DNA from: CAVRXQ01 sp963725215
Lineage (GTDB): Bacteria; Actinomycetota; Acidimicrobiia; Acidimicrobiales; Bog-793
Assembly (NCBI GenBank): GCA_963725215.1
Contig: CAVRXQ010000007.1
Location: 777,113-841,112, forward strand
DNA: 64,000 nucleotides
Reading direction: 5' to 3'
Shown: positions 23,983 to 32,760 of the stretch, in pieces
Numbering within the stretch: the first letter of the stretch is position 1
Layout of the letters: the number at the start of each line of letters is the position of its first letter
Notes under the pieces: generated by a model
Databases searched by the model: none
Told to the model about the DNA's origin: nothing
The model's input: the letters and a program-made list of their open reading frames with translations, nothing else
Translations under genes and position numbers: made by a program

Positions 23983-25836
23983 TCACGCGCTAGCGAGGCG
24001 ACGCTCCAGCGTCTTGGCGCGCCCGCGCCGGCTGGCAGTGAGGACGATTTTCCGCAAACGAACCGAGCGGGGTGTTACCTCGACGCATTCTGTCTCTGTA
24101 GCGAGTTCGAGGGCTTGCTCGAGTGTGAGCTCGCGGTGCGGCGTGAGCCGCACGAGCTCGTCGCTCGTCGAAGAGCGCGTGTTTGTGAGTTTCTTTTCTC
24201 GAGTCGGATTGACGTCCATGTCGCCGGCGCGAGTGTTTTCGCCGACGATCATCCCTTCGTAGACGTCCTCACCAGGTCCGACGAACATCCGCCCGCGCTC
24301 AGACAAGCTGGCCAATGCGTATGCCGTCGTCTTACCCTCCCGGTCAGAGACCATCGAGCCGGCTTCGCGAGTCTTGATCTCACCCTGCCACGGCGCGTAA
24401 GCGTGAAACGAATGATGGAACTGGGCGGTGCCGCGAGTTCCCGTCATGACCTCGCTTCGGATCCCGATCAGACCCCGTGCGGGGATGAGGTACTCCACCA
24501 ATACCCACTCGGCCCCTTTGTGCACCATTCGATCGATTCGTGCCTTTCGTGGCGCCAGCAGCTGCGTGAGGCTCCCAAAATGCTCCTCCGGGACCTCCAC
24601 CACCAAGCGTTCGATCGGCTCAGACAACACACCGCCGATCGTTCGCAGCAATACCTCCGGTTTGCCGACCGTGAGTTCGAAACCCTCGCGTGTCATCAAC
24701 TCGACGAGCACCGCGAAAGCGAGCTCGCCGCGACCTTGTACCTCGAAGGTGTCAGCACGTTCGGTCGGCAGGACTCGGATCGCCACGTTCCCCAGCAGCT
24801 CCGCGTCAAGGCGCGAGGCCAGAAGCCGAGCCGTTAGCTTCGTGCCTTCCCGCCCGGCAAAAGGCGAGGAGTTGATTCCGAGGGTCATCGACAGGCTTGG
24901 CTCATCGACGTTGAGTACGTCCAAGGCGGCTGGGTTATCTATGTCGGCAAGCGTTTCGCCAACCGTGATCTCTGGGATCCCGGCTACCGCAACCAAATCA
25001 CCAGGCGCGACTTGGTCGACGCTTACTCGTTCTAGGCCGTCAGCGATGAACAGCTCTACACAACGGGCCCGCTCGATCGTGCCGTCGCGACGGCACCAGG
25101 CGACGAACTGCCCCCGCTCAAGCGTGCCCTCCACGACACGACATATCGCGAGTCGGCCCACATACGGCGAGGCATCGAGATTGATCACGAGTGCCTGCAG
25201 CGGGTGGCCGGGCGTAAAGGTCGGCGGCGGCAGAAAGTCGTAGAGCGACTCGATCAGCGGATCGATACTTGCTCCCTCGGGTGCCTCGTTCACCGGCGCG
25301 GTCGGCTCTTTGTGGTCGAACCAGCCGTCGCGAGCGCTGCCGTAGAGAAATGGGATCTCGAATTGGGCGTCTGGAGCGCCAAGTTCTAAAAACAACTCGA
25401 GAGTCTCTTCCACCACTTCAAATACACGGGAATCGGTGCGGTCGACCTTGTTCACGACCACGATGACGGGCAGGTTTGCCTCGAACGCCTTGCGAAGTAC
25501 AAAGCGCGTCTGGGGTCGCGGACCCTCGACCGCGTCGACTAGCAGCATCGCCCCATCTACCATCGCAAGAGCGCGTTCAACCTCGCCACCGAAGTCGGCG
25601 TGACCGGGGGTGTCAACGACGTTCAGGGTGCGTTCGCCGAAACGAAATGTCGCCTGCTTGGCAAGGATCGTGATTCCTTTTTCCCGTTCCAAGTCCATCG
25701 AGTCGAGGACCCGGTCGACAGGCTGTTTACGCTCGGACAGGATTCCCGATTGGCGGAGCAGCGCATCGACGAGGGTGGTCTTGCCATGGTCGACGTGGGC
25801 GATGATCGCCACGTTCCGCAACTCGTCGCGGGCCAC
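23983..25836 (-). CDS. typA: Translational GTPase TypA/BipA
   Basis: About 617 residues from GTG 25836 (MARDELRNVAIIAHVDHG), the choice that matches the family length of 605-635; the frame is open another 42 codons upstream. G1 AHVDHGKTT (about 13-21), G2 around EKGITI, G3 DTPGHADFGGEVER, G4 NKVD, then the elongation-factor-like domains and the BipA C-terminus with GRGELAFAVLVELMTREGFELTVGKPEV (quoted in part: GRGELAFAVLVELMTREGFE), YLIPARGLIGIRSE and EDVYEGMIVGE. It binds ribosomes and helps 50S assembly under stress or cold. Monocistronic here. Confidence 0.95.
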   Translation of the reverse strand: MARDELRNVAIIAHVDHGKTTLVDALLRQSGILSERKQPVDRVLDSMDLEREKGITILAKQATFRFGERTLNVVDTPGHADFGGEVERALAMVDGAMLLVDAVEGPRPQTRFVLRKAFEANLPVIVVVNKVDRTDSRVFEVVEETLELFLELGAPDAQFEIPFLYGSARDGWFDHKEPTAPVNEAPEGASIDPLIESLYDFLPPPTFTPGHPLQALVINLDASPYVGRLAICRVVEGTLERGQFVAWCRRDGTIERARCVELFIADGLERVSVDQVAPGDLVAVAGIPEITVGETLADIDNPAALDVLNVDEPSLSMTLGINSSPFAGREGTKLTARLLASRLDAELLGNVAIRVLPTERADTFEVQGRGELAFAVLVELMTREGFELTVGKPEVLLRTIGGVLSEPIERLVVEVPEEHFGSLTQLLAPRKARIDRMVHKGAEWVLVEYLIPARGLIGIRSEVMTGTRGTAQFHHSFHAYAPWQGEIKTREAGSMVSDREGKTTAYALASLSERGRMFVGPGEDVYEGMIVGENTRAGDMDVNPTREKKLTNTRSSTSDELVRLTPHRELTLEQALELATETECVEVTPRSVRLRKIVLTASRRGRAKTLERRLASA

Positions 25837-26476
25837 CACGCCGGGTCCGCTGCACAACAGCCGCGCTTGTCCTGAATCCTGCGTCACGTGGTCTCGATCT
25901 TCGATGGTGGGGTTGACGGACGGGGGCCGGCCAGGAGCTCGGCAGACGCGCCAAAGGCGCATTTTCGATCCCAGACGACGAGCCGAGAATTCCGCCTGCT
26001 GACCAGGTTACCGGGGATCCGCGGCTGCTGGTCGATGACACCGAATGGGGAGAGGAGAAAAGGGTACGGGCCGAAAACGAGACGAAACTGCCGCGGGGAC
26101 ACGACGGGCGACGGCGGCGTCAAGAAGAGACGACCGGCGACCGAAAATGACAGAGTTTGGCGTGCCGCGGGCGCAGTAAGTGGAGCCCCAATTCCGCCGT
26201 CTGTCTTCGCGATCGCCACCGACCGGCGTTTATGCCACGCGCCTGAAGCTCGTCGCGCGGCAGTGTCTCGAAAGTCGAAAACATTGACGCGCAACGAGCC
26301 GTGACGATCTGGAGCGCACGCGGGCGCGTCGGTCAACTTGTTTTTCGCTAGACAGAGAGCTTTATCCCCGGGGACCGAATGCCCTGGCGTGCAACTCCCG
26401 AGACGTCCCTGAACGCCTGCTCGGCGGCCATGAAATTTGGCACGGACCAACAAGCCTCAGGAGAAGGTTTTCCCGT
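25837..26476. other. Intergenic, no convincing gene
   Basis: About 640 bases (or 515 if typA starts at 25962). Long open frames on both strands have the look of shadow frames; no motif or hairpin with a T tail was seen. Confidence 0.35.
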
Positions 26477-26851
26477 TCAAGCCAGGCTTGCGGCGAGCAG
26501 TAGAGCGGCCGTGAGGCTGAGCAAGACGGGGCAGATCTTGAAGAAGATCACGGCTGTGCGCGCTCCAGTCACCGCGGTCAGACCGCCGACTGTGAGGAGC
26601 ATTATTGCTGAGGCTCGGTCAACCCAATCAGTCAACACTTGATGGGAGCCACCGACGGCGGTTGCAATCACGACAAGTGTGGCGATGAACCACATAGTCA
26701 TCGCCTCAGCGATCCACTCCTGAGTGATTACTAGCCGGTTGTCATGTGAGGTGTCATTGAAACCCTCGATGACTCGCGCCGTGGGCAGCACGTGTGCGAC
26801 GCCCCACAGAGCTACGACCCCGGCTGCGACATAGGCAAGCGCAGTGCTCAT
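26477..26851 (-). CDS. Small four-helix membrane protein of unknown function
   Basis: 124 residues from ATG 26851 (MSTALAYVAAGVVALWGVAH). Four hydrophobic helices: residues about 3-20, 48-66, 80-97 and 102-122, with a loop containing FNDTSHDNRLVITQEWIAEA between the first two. The frame is open far upstream, but the composition there is not protein-like. No family name recalled with certainty. No operon partner. Confidence 0.65.
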   Translation of the reverse strand: MSTALAYVAAGVVALWGVAHVLPTARVIEGFNDTSHDNRLVITQEWIAEAMTMWFIATLVVIATAVGGSHQVLTDWVDRASAIMLLTVGGLTAVTGARTAVIFFKICPVLLSLTAALLLAASLA

Positions 26852-27010
26852 GCTAAGAGCATCCGTCTTCGTGATCCGTATGCCCAGGGCCGAACAACAT
26901 ATCTCTCGATTGAGGCCGAGCTGAGCCGAAATCTCGCTGATCGCGCCGCGTCGTTCGCCGGACGCAGAAGGACCGCGCTCGTATTCAGTCGCAGCCTTAA
27001 GATTCGGGTC

Positions 27011-27151
27011 ATGCAGATGGTGTGTGCCGGGTGCGGTTGCACGGTCGATGCCGGGGTTCGCGTCGCCGTTTGCGATGACATGAACTGTTGTTGTCGAGAA
27101 TTGCCAACTCGAGACCCCGCCCTTGAAGCCGGCGCCACGCCTGAGAAGTAA
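27011..27151 (+). CDS. Possible small cysteine-rich protein
   Basis: 46 residues with seven Cys: VCAGCGCTVDAG and VCDDMNCCCRELP. The spacing CxxCxC ... C ... CCC recalls small zinc-ribbon proteins annotated only as hypothetical in actinobacteria. Codon third positions are GC-rich, as in real genes here. ATG 27011, 27017 or GTG 27020 could start it; no clear ribosome site. The frame overlaps none of the accepted genes. Confidence 0.45.
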   Translation: MQMVCAGCGCTVDAGVRVAVCDDMNCCCRELPTRDPALEAGATPEK

Positions 27152-27223
27152 TTTCGCGCCCGGACGCGTCTCTGAACGTGAACTGAACCTATGGCGAGGT
27201 ACCCACACGCCCGATAGTTCCTC

Positions 27224-27394
27224 TTAATGTCGGGCGCTGAGTTCCTCGACACGTTCGGCAAGCTCGGCGACCAATGAAGCAAGGTTCCTGAGAATCTCGG
27301 CGACTACAACCGGCGCAGGTTGAGCACCGGGACTCACAGCGGGGCTCATTTCGATCTCGCGTGCTTCCTCTGCGATTTCGTTCGCGTTTGCCAC
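27224..27394 (-). CDS. Possible small helical protein
   Basis: 56 residues from GTG 27394 (or 41 from ATG 27349). The C-terminal half, VAEILRNLASLVAELAERVEELSARH in two phrases VAEILRNLASL and VAELAERVEEL, has clear heptad spacing of a short coiled coil. Strong third-position GC. No ribosome site of note and no known family, so this is a tentative gene. Confidence 0.35.
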   Translation of the reverse strand: MANANEIAEEAREIEMSPAVSPGAQPAPVVVAEILRNLASLVAELAERVEELSARH

Positions 27395-27458
27395 TCAGCC
27401 AAGATACCTAATGCCTCGCTGTCCCCGAGTGCCGGGCCGGAGGAGCACCTCTGAGCCG

Positions 27459-28147
27459 TCACTGGCAATCGTTCTCGAGGAGCGCCTTGACATGCGAGAG
27501 CGCGATTTGACTCATCAGAACCAAACCGAGGCGACCGTCGTTGAGGTGAACGAGCTTGATTGCGACTTTCGGTCCTGACACGACGCTGTCCAGAACGGCT
27601 TGGACGAATGAGGTTGGCGGCAATCAGCGACTGCCGACGTATTCGAAGACGCCTGGCAGTCGTAGGGACCGAGTCCACTCCAGGCGGCCGAGACGAACAC
27701 GCACACCTCGCCCGACGTCAGACGCATCGCCCAGGGACGAACTGCCTTCCACGGCGGCAACGTCATCGTGATCTCTTCCACCCGCAGCTCGACGACGTCG
27801 TCAGATGTTGGCTTCAACGGGCAGACCAAAGGTTTCGCGGTTCCCTGACCGCCCGCGAAGCAGGGGTCATAGATACCCCCGGTCTTGGCGAAGCAGCGGT
27901 AGTAGTAACGACGGGCCACGCCACCGCCGTAGCGGATGCAAGTCCCGGTCAGCCGCGCTGAAACGTGCAGGTTCGGCTTGATGCCGCTCGCCATGAATGG
28001 TTGATACGAGATGACACGCGTTCCTCGAGAGGTCTTCGACAGCGTTGCGGAAGCGACCGCGCTTGAGAACGCGAAGGAGGCCGCACAAAAGGCCAAGACA
28101 CCCAGGAATAAGCGGCGCCGTGCTCGCACGGCCGAAGTAGACCACAT
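27459..28147 (-). CDS. Secreted cysteine-containing protein, probably frameshifted near its end
   Basis: Start ATG 28147 (MWSTSAVRARRRLFLGVLAF) gives a signal peptide (RRRLFLGVLAFCAASFAFSSAVASA). The mature part has several Cys (GTCIRYGGG, YRCFAKTGGIYDPCF, PLVCPL, EVCVF, YDCQA). The frame as read ends at 27515 in a Ser-rich tail that looks unnatural. A shift near 27610-27625 leads to PTSFVQAVLDSVVSGPKVAI, KLVHLNDGRLGLVLMSQIAL and a stop at 27459, a much better protein end. I annotate the joined gene; if no frameshift exists the gene ends at 27515. Function unknown. Confidence 0.5.
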
Positions 28148-28375
28148 TCGTGTCGTCGGTATTCGCCTCGTGTCCTGCTCGACTGTCGGGAGATCTGCAC
28201 GCCACCGAACGCCCCTCCAGAGACGGGGACCTGATGCGCTCCGACCCAAGGAACGGAGTCTGCGGGGGGCGGGGCTGATTCGTCCAGTTGCGACCGGTCA
28301 GCGGGACACTGGTCAAAATGTCCAAAGCAATCCCACATCGCGCGCCGGCGCGAGATTGCACGATTAGGCCTCGCC

Positions 28376-29383
28376 TCAGTCCCCGGCACCACCGGGATCT
28401 GAGGATTCGCTTGCATTCCCGCCCAGCCAGGTACTCACTCTGTCGAAGACGGCGGAAATCCCTTCGCTCGCTCGATCGAAGATCGCCGCAAACCGGGCCC
28501 GATAATGCTTAAAGGCCGCATCGAATTCCGCCGAGGGAGGCGGTTCTTGGCCCTTACGGAGATAGTTCCCCGCGCGAATTCGGTCGAGCTCGCCGGCACT
28601 GACCCATGCGATCAGCTCGCGCACGCGTCGGACAGGGAATGGGTGCGTCGTCGTGATTTCGGCAAAGAATCGGGAATAGCGGCCGAACGGATCCGATTCC
28701 CCGGCGTACTCGGTTGCTTGTCCGATGAACGCGTCGAGGTTCAAATCCTTCACCGGACCGCCCGCCATTCGCATCAGCGTTCCGCACACCACCATCGGGT
28801 CGCCAGTGACGATGGCGCTCGCGCGATCTGAGGTCAGTTCGGCGGCTCTCGACCACTCCAAAAGCGCGAAGTAGACGGCGGCGATCGGAAGGCCTGCGAG
28901 CGGTATCCCGCGGATCACCCCGCGCAGGATCATCTGCACGAGCTGAAACGTCGTCGTCAGTCCGACGTGTTCCGCTAAGACGTGGCCCATTTCGTGGGCG
29001 AGGATCGCCGTCAGCTCGTCTTCTGAGTAGGAGGAGACGAGTCCGGAGCTGACGAGCGTCACCGGCTCGTTCGCGCCGATCGTCAACCCGGACCCGACCG
29101 GTTCCTGAGTCACATAGAGCCGGGGACAGCGTTCGATATCGAGCACGTGCGCGCAGCGCTGTTGGACAGCCCAGATCGCAGGCAGTTGGTCGTCTCCTGT
29201 GCGCACCGCGTTCCCCATGAGGAGCTGGCGGAGCCGGCGCTCGTAGCCGTGCTCGGTCAGAAACTTCACGACTTTTTCGAGTCCGGGAACGGTTCGTAGC
29301 GCCGCAGAGGCCGCACGATCTGCCGGATGGGCAAAGCCTTGAGCGCTGATCTCTGGATAACTGAGCGCGAGCTCGATCGACAT
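28376..29383 (-). CDS. M48-family zinc metalloprotease
   Basis: 335 residues from ATG 29383 (MSIELALSYPEIS) with GAAGGA upstream. The zinc motif HEMGH is at residues 130-134, followed about 60 residues on by the third-ligand region AAELTSDRASAIVTGD. Hydrophobic stretch GVIRGIPLAGLPIAAVYFALL between them could dip into the membrane. The family (HtpX/Ste24-like) degrades membrane or misfolded proteins. The C-terminal 60 residues are helical and specific. Monocistronic; divergent from a tiny reading frame at 29540. Confidence 0.9.
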   Translation of the reverse strand: MSIELALSYPEISAQGFAHPADRAASAALRTVPGLEKVVKFLTEHGYERRLRQLLMGNAVRTGDDQLPAIWAVQQRCAHVLDIERCPRLYVTQEPVGSGLTIGANEPVTLVSSGLVSSYSEDELTAILAHEMGHVLAEHVGLTTTFQLVQMILRGVIRGIPLAGLPIAAVYFALLEWSRAAELTSDRASAIVTGDPMVVCGTLMRMAGGPVKDLNLDAFIGQATEYAGESDPFGRYSRFFAEITTTHPFPVRRVRELIAWVSAGELDRIRAGNYLRKGQEPPPSAEFDAAFKHYRARFAAIFDRASEGISAVFDRVSTWLGGNASESSDPGGAGD

Positions 29384-29539
29384 GACAGCCCATCCTTCTT
29401 TCGTCGGCGACTTGTTGTCTAGCGCTGATCGGCCCTGGGTTGGTCTTCTATTCGGTGCGCTCCGTTTGTAACAACCGGTAGGCGATGTCGACAATTGTCC
29501 CAGACTTAGGACTCAGTCAGTCCGTGATTAGGAGATGTG

Positions 29540-29629
29540 ATGTCTGACGTGAACAATTCGGACCAGCAGGTGGAGGCAAGCGAGATTGCAGGGCAACGGC
29601 TACCGACTAATCCACGGCGCGAAGACTGA
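29540..29629 (+). CDS. Possible 29-residue peptide
   Basis: MSDVNNSDQQVEASEIAGQR and nine more residues, hydrophilic and acidic. Supported only by an excellent ribosome site, AGGAG 5 bases before ATG. No similarity known. Confidence 0.3.
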   Translation: MSDVNNSDQQVEASEIAGQRLPTNPRRED

Positions 29630-29838
29630 GCCCTGGTCTCAGGTCACAGCACGGCTGTTGAGCCCAGAGGGCCTACTCGTCGCGGTGTGCTACTCGCCCT
29701 GGTTCCACGGATCGAGTGAGGACACGGGCGACGTCTCCAAGACTTGACGATCGCGTCCAATGGGTCGCCGAGACTCCAATAGGTCTCCGCGCGTGAAACC
29801 GAGCGGTCCATCCTTCGAACACTTCGTTGCGAGACCAG
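29630..29838. other. Intergenic, no feature seen
   Basis: About 210 bases between the tiny frame and the DksA/TraR-type gene; nothing recognised. Confidence 0.3.
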
Positions 29839-30183
29839 CTATGGGTACGAGGAGACCGCACACGCGATACAGAGCCTGGCTGTTGGAAGCACCTTCAGCC
29901 GTTCGGACAGAATCGAATCGCCACAACGTTCACAGGTGCCGTAGGTGCCCTGGCGAACCCGCTCAAGCGCTTCGTCGATATCGGACAGAGAGCGCCGGGT
30001 CCGTGCGAGAAGTGATCCGACGCGAGCTCGTTCAAAGCCGACCGTTGATCCTTCCGGGTCGTGTTCGTCGTCTGGGCTTTCCCTGGTGGATTCAACGATT
30101 GCTGCGAGATCGTCTTCCAGATCGGTAATGAGGAGGACCGTGGTCGCTCTGGTGCGCGCCAGATATTCGGCGACGTCATCCAT
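29839..30183 (-). CDS. DksA/TraR-type zinc-finger protein
   Basis: 114 residues from ATG 30183 (MDDVAEYLARTR). An N-terminal coiled coil (about residues 5-70, including ARTRRSLSDIDEALERVRQGTYG, quoted as RRSLSDIDEALERVR) is followed by the four-Cys zinc finger CERCGDSI and CIACA. Family members bind RNA polymerase through the secondary channel and modulate initiation, often with ppGpp. The coiled-coil tip lacks the DD pair that I would look for in true DksA, so it is better called TraR/DksA-like. Monocistronic. Confidence 0.85.
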   Translation of the reverse strand: MDDVAEYLARTRATTVLLITDLEDDLAAIVESTRESPDDEHDPEGSTVGFERARVGSLLARTRRSLSDIDEALERVRQGTYGTCERCGDSILSERLKVLPTARLCIACAVSSYP

Positions 30184-30280
30184 CGCACCATGGTTCGAGC
30201 GACCGAAGGGGTGATGCTGGGCAGGCGTTCGCACGGTTGGGTCTATGCCCCCATCGTCGTCGCGACGACGTCGATCGTGG

Positions 30281-30612
30281 TTATTCGGCGGCCGCTCCTA
30301 TCGCGAAGCGATTGCCGTCCGGATCTGTGAGATGCACTTCTCGACCCTACGGCTGTTCAACGATCTCGCCGCCGACCTCGTTTGCCACTCCCGCAAGGTC
30401 GTGCACCCGGAGGTAGACGAGAGTGTCTGGCGTCGCGTCGCCTTCGTGCTCGAAAGAACCAGACGTGAGACTCCGTTGCGAGCGATGCTGACGAAGGCTC
30501 GGAACTTCGGCTCGAATCGATGCTCTCACTCCTTCGAGTACCCAAGCCGGGCGTACCAATCGAGTGAGCGGGCCGCGTCACTAGTTCGAAGGACCGGGAT
30601 GGCTGCTTACAT
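30281..30612 (-). pseudogene. VOC-family (glyoxalase/bleomycin-resistance fold) protein, decayed
   Basis: Reading from ATG 30612: M-stop-AAIPVLRTSDAARSLDWYARLGYSKE-stop, then EHRFEPKFRAFVSIARNGVS and RLVLS, a one-base shift, then EHEGDATPDTLVYLRVHDLAG, VANEVGGEIVEQP-stop-GREVHLTDPDGN and FAIGAAAE before TAA. This is a complete VOC domain of the WYxRLGF ... HLTDPDGNR type. Lesions are a TAA at codon 2, a TGA and a TAG where homologues have Trp, and one indel. Metal or antibiotic binding can no longer occur. Confidence 0.75.
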
Positions 30613-30707
30613 CAGACGATTGTGCTCAAGCCAAACCCGACCTTGCCATTGATCCGCGCCTGCCGGCCGTCTGCTACCAGACGTTCCGTTCGATCGAACC
30701 ATGAGCG

Positions 30708-30754
30708 CGCTACGGTCCAGCGCAACATTTCAGTTGGCGCGCCGGACCGTAGCG
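30708..30754. repeat. Strong 47-base hairpin downstream of cspA
   Basis: 11-bp perfect arms CGCTACGGTCC/GGACCGTAGCG, with further inner pairing GCGCAAC against GTTGGCGC. It lies 74 bases after the cspA stop on the minus strand. There is no T tail on either strand, so it could be an mRNA-stabilising or processing structure rather than a classical terminator. Confidence 0.55.
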
Positions 30755-30827
30755 AGTGAATCGGCTTTTAGTTTCGAGCGGTTGTGCTCGCTTTTGGTAA
30801 GAAAATCGCCGCCGGGAAACGCTGCAC

Positions 30828-31031
30828 TCAAATGGCGCGGACGTTGCTCGCTTGCATTCCCTTTTGGCCCTGGGTGACATCGAACTCGACCCGCTGGCCC
30901 TCGGAAAGATCGCGGAAACCCTGCATTTGAATCGCGGACTGATGAACAAAGAGGTCTTCGCCACCACCATCGGGAGTGATGAACCCGAAACCCTTCTCAG
31001 CGTTGAACCATTTCACAGAACCAACAGTCAT
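30828..31031 (-). CDS. cspA: Cold-shock protein (CspA family)
   Basis: 67 residues. A single cold-shock domain with both RNA-binding motifs: KWFNAEKGFGFIT (RNP1 KGFGFIT) and DLFVHQSAI (RNP2 LFVHQSA), and the family start MTVGSVKWFNAEKGFG. Ribosome site GATGAGG 7-8 bases before ATG 31031. It binds single-stranded RNA and keeps it unfolded in the cold. It is divergent from a DEAD-box helicase gene with a 350-base gap, and both probably have long leaders, as is known for cold-shock genes. Confidence 0.95.
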   Translation of the reverse strand: MTVGSVKWFNAEKGFGFITPDGGGEDLFVHQSAIQMQGFRDLSEGQRVEFDVTQGQKGMQASNVRAI

Positions 31032-31381
31032 TGGTGAACCTCATCCTTGCATTCCATGCACGTTAAAGCGCGGAATCCAAGGTGGACCCCAACCTCGTGC
31101 AACTGCATGCTGCGCACAGCGTAACTGTTCATCTAAGTCAGAAACCTCTCAACGGATTCGGCTCACGTCTGACTGCTCCGAAACCAGCTTCGACCTGGTA
31201 ATCTATGGGGGTCAGCAACCGCGAAGTTCGGATTGTCTGTCCGCAACGTGCGCGTTGACGGGCCGTGCCGAACGTCTCCTAGCTGCCAATCTCCGCTGGT
31301 GCGACGCAGATTCGGCACACGGCCGAAACCATCGGATGTATAGCGGGACCGTCGCGCCTTTAAATCAGTCGGAGATATCTG
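31032..31381. promoter_or_regulatory. Divergent promoter region of cspA and the DEAD-box helicase
   Basis: 350 bases without a gene between two divergent cold-type genes. Space for two promoters and long 5' leaders; I could not fix a -10/-35 pair or a cold-box by eye. Confidence 0.35.
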
Positions 31382-32686
31382 TTGCCTAAAACATTCAGCG
31401 AGCTCGGCGTCCCTCACGACCTCGCCGCTCAACTTGTGGAGCGCGGCTTTGTTGAGCCGTATCCGATTCAGCTTGCAACGATCGAGGAGTCCCTCGCCGG
31501 TCACGACGTCTGCGCGCAGGCTCCGACCGGCTCGGGTAAGACCTTGGCGTACGGAATCCCCCTCGTCGTTCGAGTGGAGAGGGCACGCCCTCGCCACCCC
31601 AGGGCCCTCGTGCTCGCTCCGACTCGCGAGCTCGCGGCGCAGATTTCCGTGGAACTCGCGATTCTCGGTCAGACCTATCACCGACGTGTCGCTACCTTCT
31701 ATGGAGGAGTTGGTTTCGGCGAACAGCTCGGTGCGCTCCAGAGGGGGGTCGATATCGCTGTCGCCTGTCCAGGACGCCTGTTGGACCTTTTGCAACAAGG
31801 AGCGATCCGACTGGGCGACGTCGAGACGGTCGTCATCGACGAGGCGGACCGCATGGCCGATATGGGATTCATGCCCGACGTTAGGACGATCCTCGCCAAA
31901 GTCCGGAATGAGCATCAGACGCTCCTTTACTCTGCAACCCTCCGAGGTGACGTCCACCGCCTGATCAAGGACCACCAGCGGTCGCCTCGCCGCCACGTGC
32001 TGAATGCCCCTACGGACGCGAAGGGCACCCGCAGCCACCACTTCTGGAAGGTTGAGCGGAACGCCCGGGCGAACCTGACCGCACGCATCGCGGCTGCACA
32101 CGGCTCGACGATCGCGTTCTGCCGAACCAAGCACGGGGCGGATCGGCTCGTACGCCAGCTCACGCAGTCAGGAATCGACGCGGTCGCGATCCACGGCAAC
32201 CGTTCGCAGGCTCAACGCGAACGTGCGCTTGCGCTCTTCCAAGCTGGTCACGCGCAGGTGCTCGTCGGCACCGACGTCGCGGCACGAGGTATCCACGTGG
32301 ACGATGTCGCGTGCGTGGTCCACTTCGATCCACCAGGAGACGAGAGCACTTACGTCCACCGCTCGGGTCGGACCGGTCGTGCTGGTGGACATGGCAAAGT
32401 CATTTCGCTCGTAGGCGCGGATCAAGAGGCCGACACGAAAAAGCTCCAACGGATCCTGAGCCTCCCGATAGGAATCGGTTCTCCCGACGCGAACTTGCCC
32501 TTCCCCTCTGACAGACCTCAGGCGACTGAAAGGTCCAAGGATCAAAAGCAAAGACGCACGCCGGTTCCGACGGCGAGACCACGTCGATCGCCCCGCCCCC
32601 GTAGAAAACCTCTTCCTACCCACGGAAGACCTTCCCCCCGAAGACAAACGACACCAACGCAATCGGGCCGTCGACCCAGCCGCTAA
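31382..32686 (+). CDS. DEAD-box RNA helicase
   Basis: 434 residues from TTG 31382, with GGAG about 8 bases upstream. Motifs in order: Q motif (GFVEPYPIQ), I (APTGSGKT, 47-54), Ia (PTRELA), Ib (PGRLLDLL), II (DEAD, 153-156), III (SAT, 184-186), IV (IAFCRTKHGA), V (GTDVAARGIHV) and VI (HRSGRTGRAG). The last 70 residues are basic and Pro/Arg-rich, as in RNA-tethering tails of RhlE/CsdA-type enzymes. ATP-dependent RNA unwinding, probably for ribosome assembly or mRNA decay in the cold given the divergent cspA. Confidence 0.93.
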   Translation: MPKTFSELGVPHDLAAQLVERGFVEPYPIQLATIEESLAGHDVCAQAPTGSGKTLAYGIPLVVRVERARPRHPRALVLAPTRELAAQISVELAILGQTYHRRVATFYGGVGFGEQLGALQRGVDIAVACPGRLLDLLQQGAIRLGDVETVVIDEADRMADMGFMPDVRTILAKVRNEHQTLLYSATLRGDVHRLIKDHQRSPRRHVLNAPTDAKGTRSHHFWKVERNARANLTARIAAAHGSTIAFCRTKHGADRLVRQLTQSGIDAVAIHGNRSQAQRERALALFQAGHAQVLVGTDVAARGIHVDDVACVVHFDPPGDESTYVHRSGRTGRAGGHGKVISLVGADQEADTKKLQRILSLPIGIGSPDANLPFPSDRPQATERSKDQKQRRTPVPTARPRRSPRPRRKPLPTHGRPSPRRQTTPTQSGRRPSR

Positions 32687-32760
32687 AAGGAGCGTCGAGG
32701 TTTCCCTGTCACGTGGGCGTGACGCATGGACGCCCTGCAGACTGAGATTCCCCGCGACAG

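Noticed and set aside
24983..25243. Long + strand frames inside typA
   Set aside because: They lie opposite a highly conserved GTPase and have shadow composition.
25884..26453. 189-codon minus-strand frame upstream of typA
   Set aside because: Overlaps the typA start region in another frame, rich in Arg, Pro and Ser without motifs; a shadow frame of GC-rich DNA.
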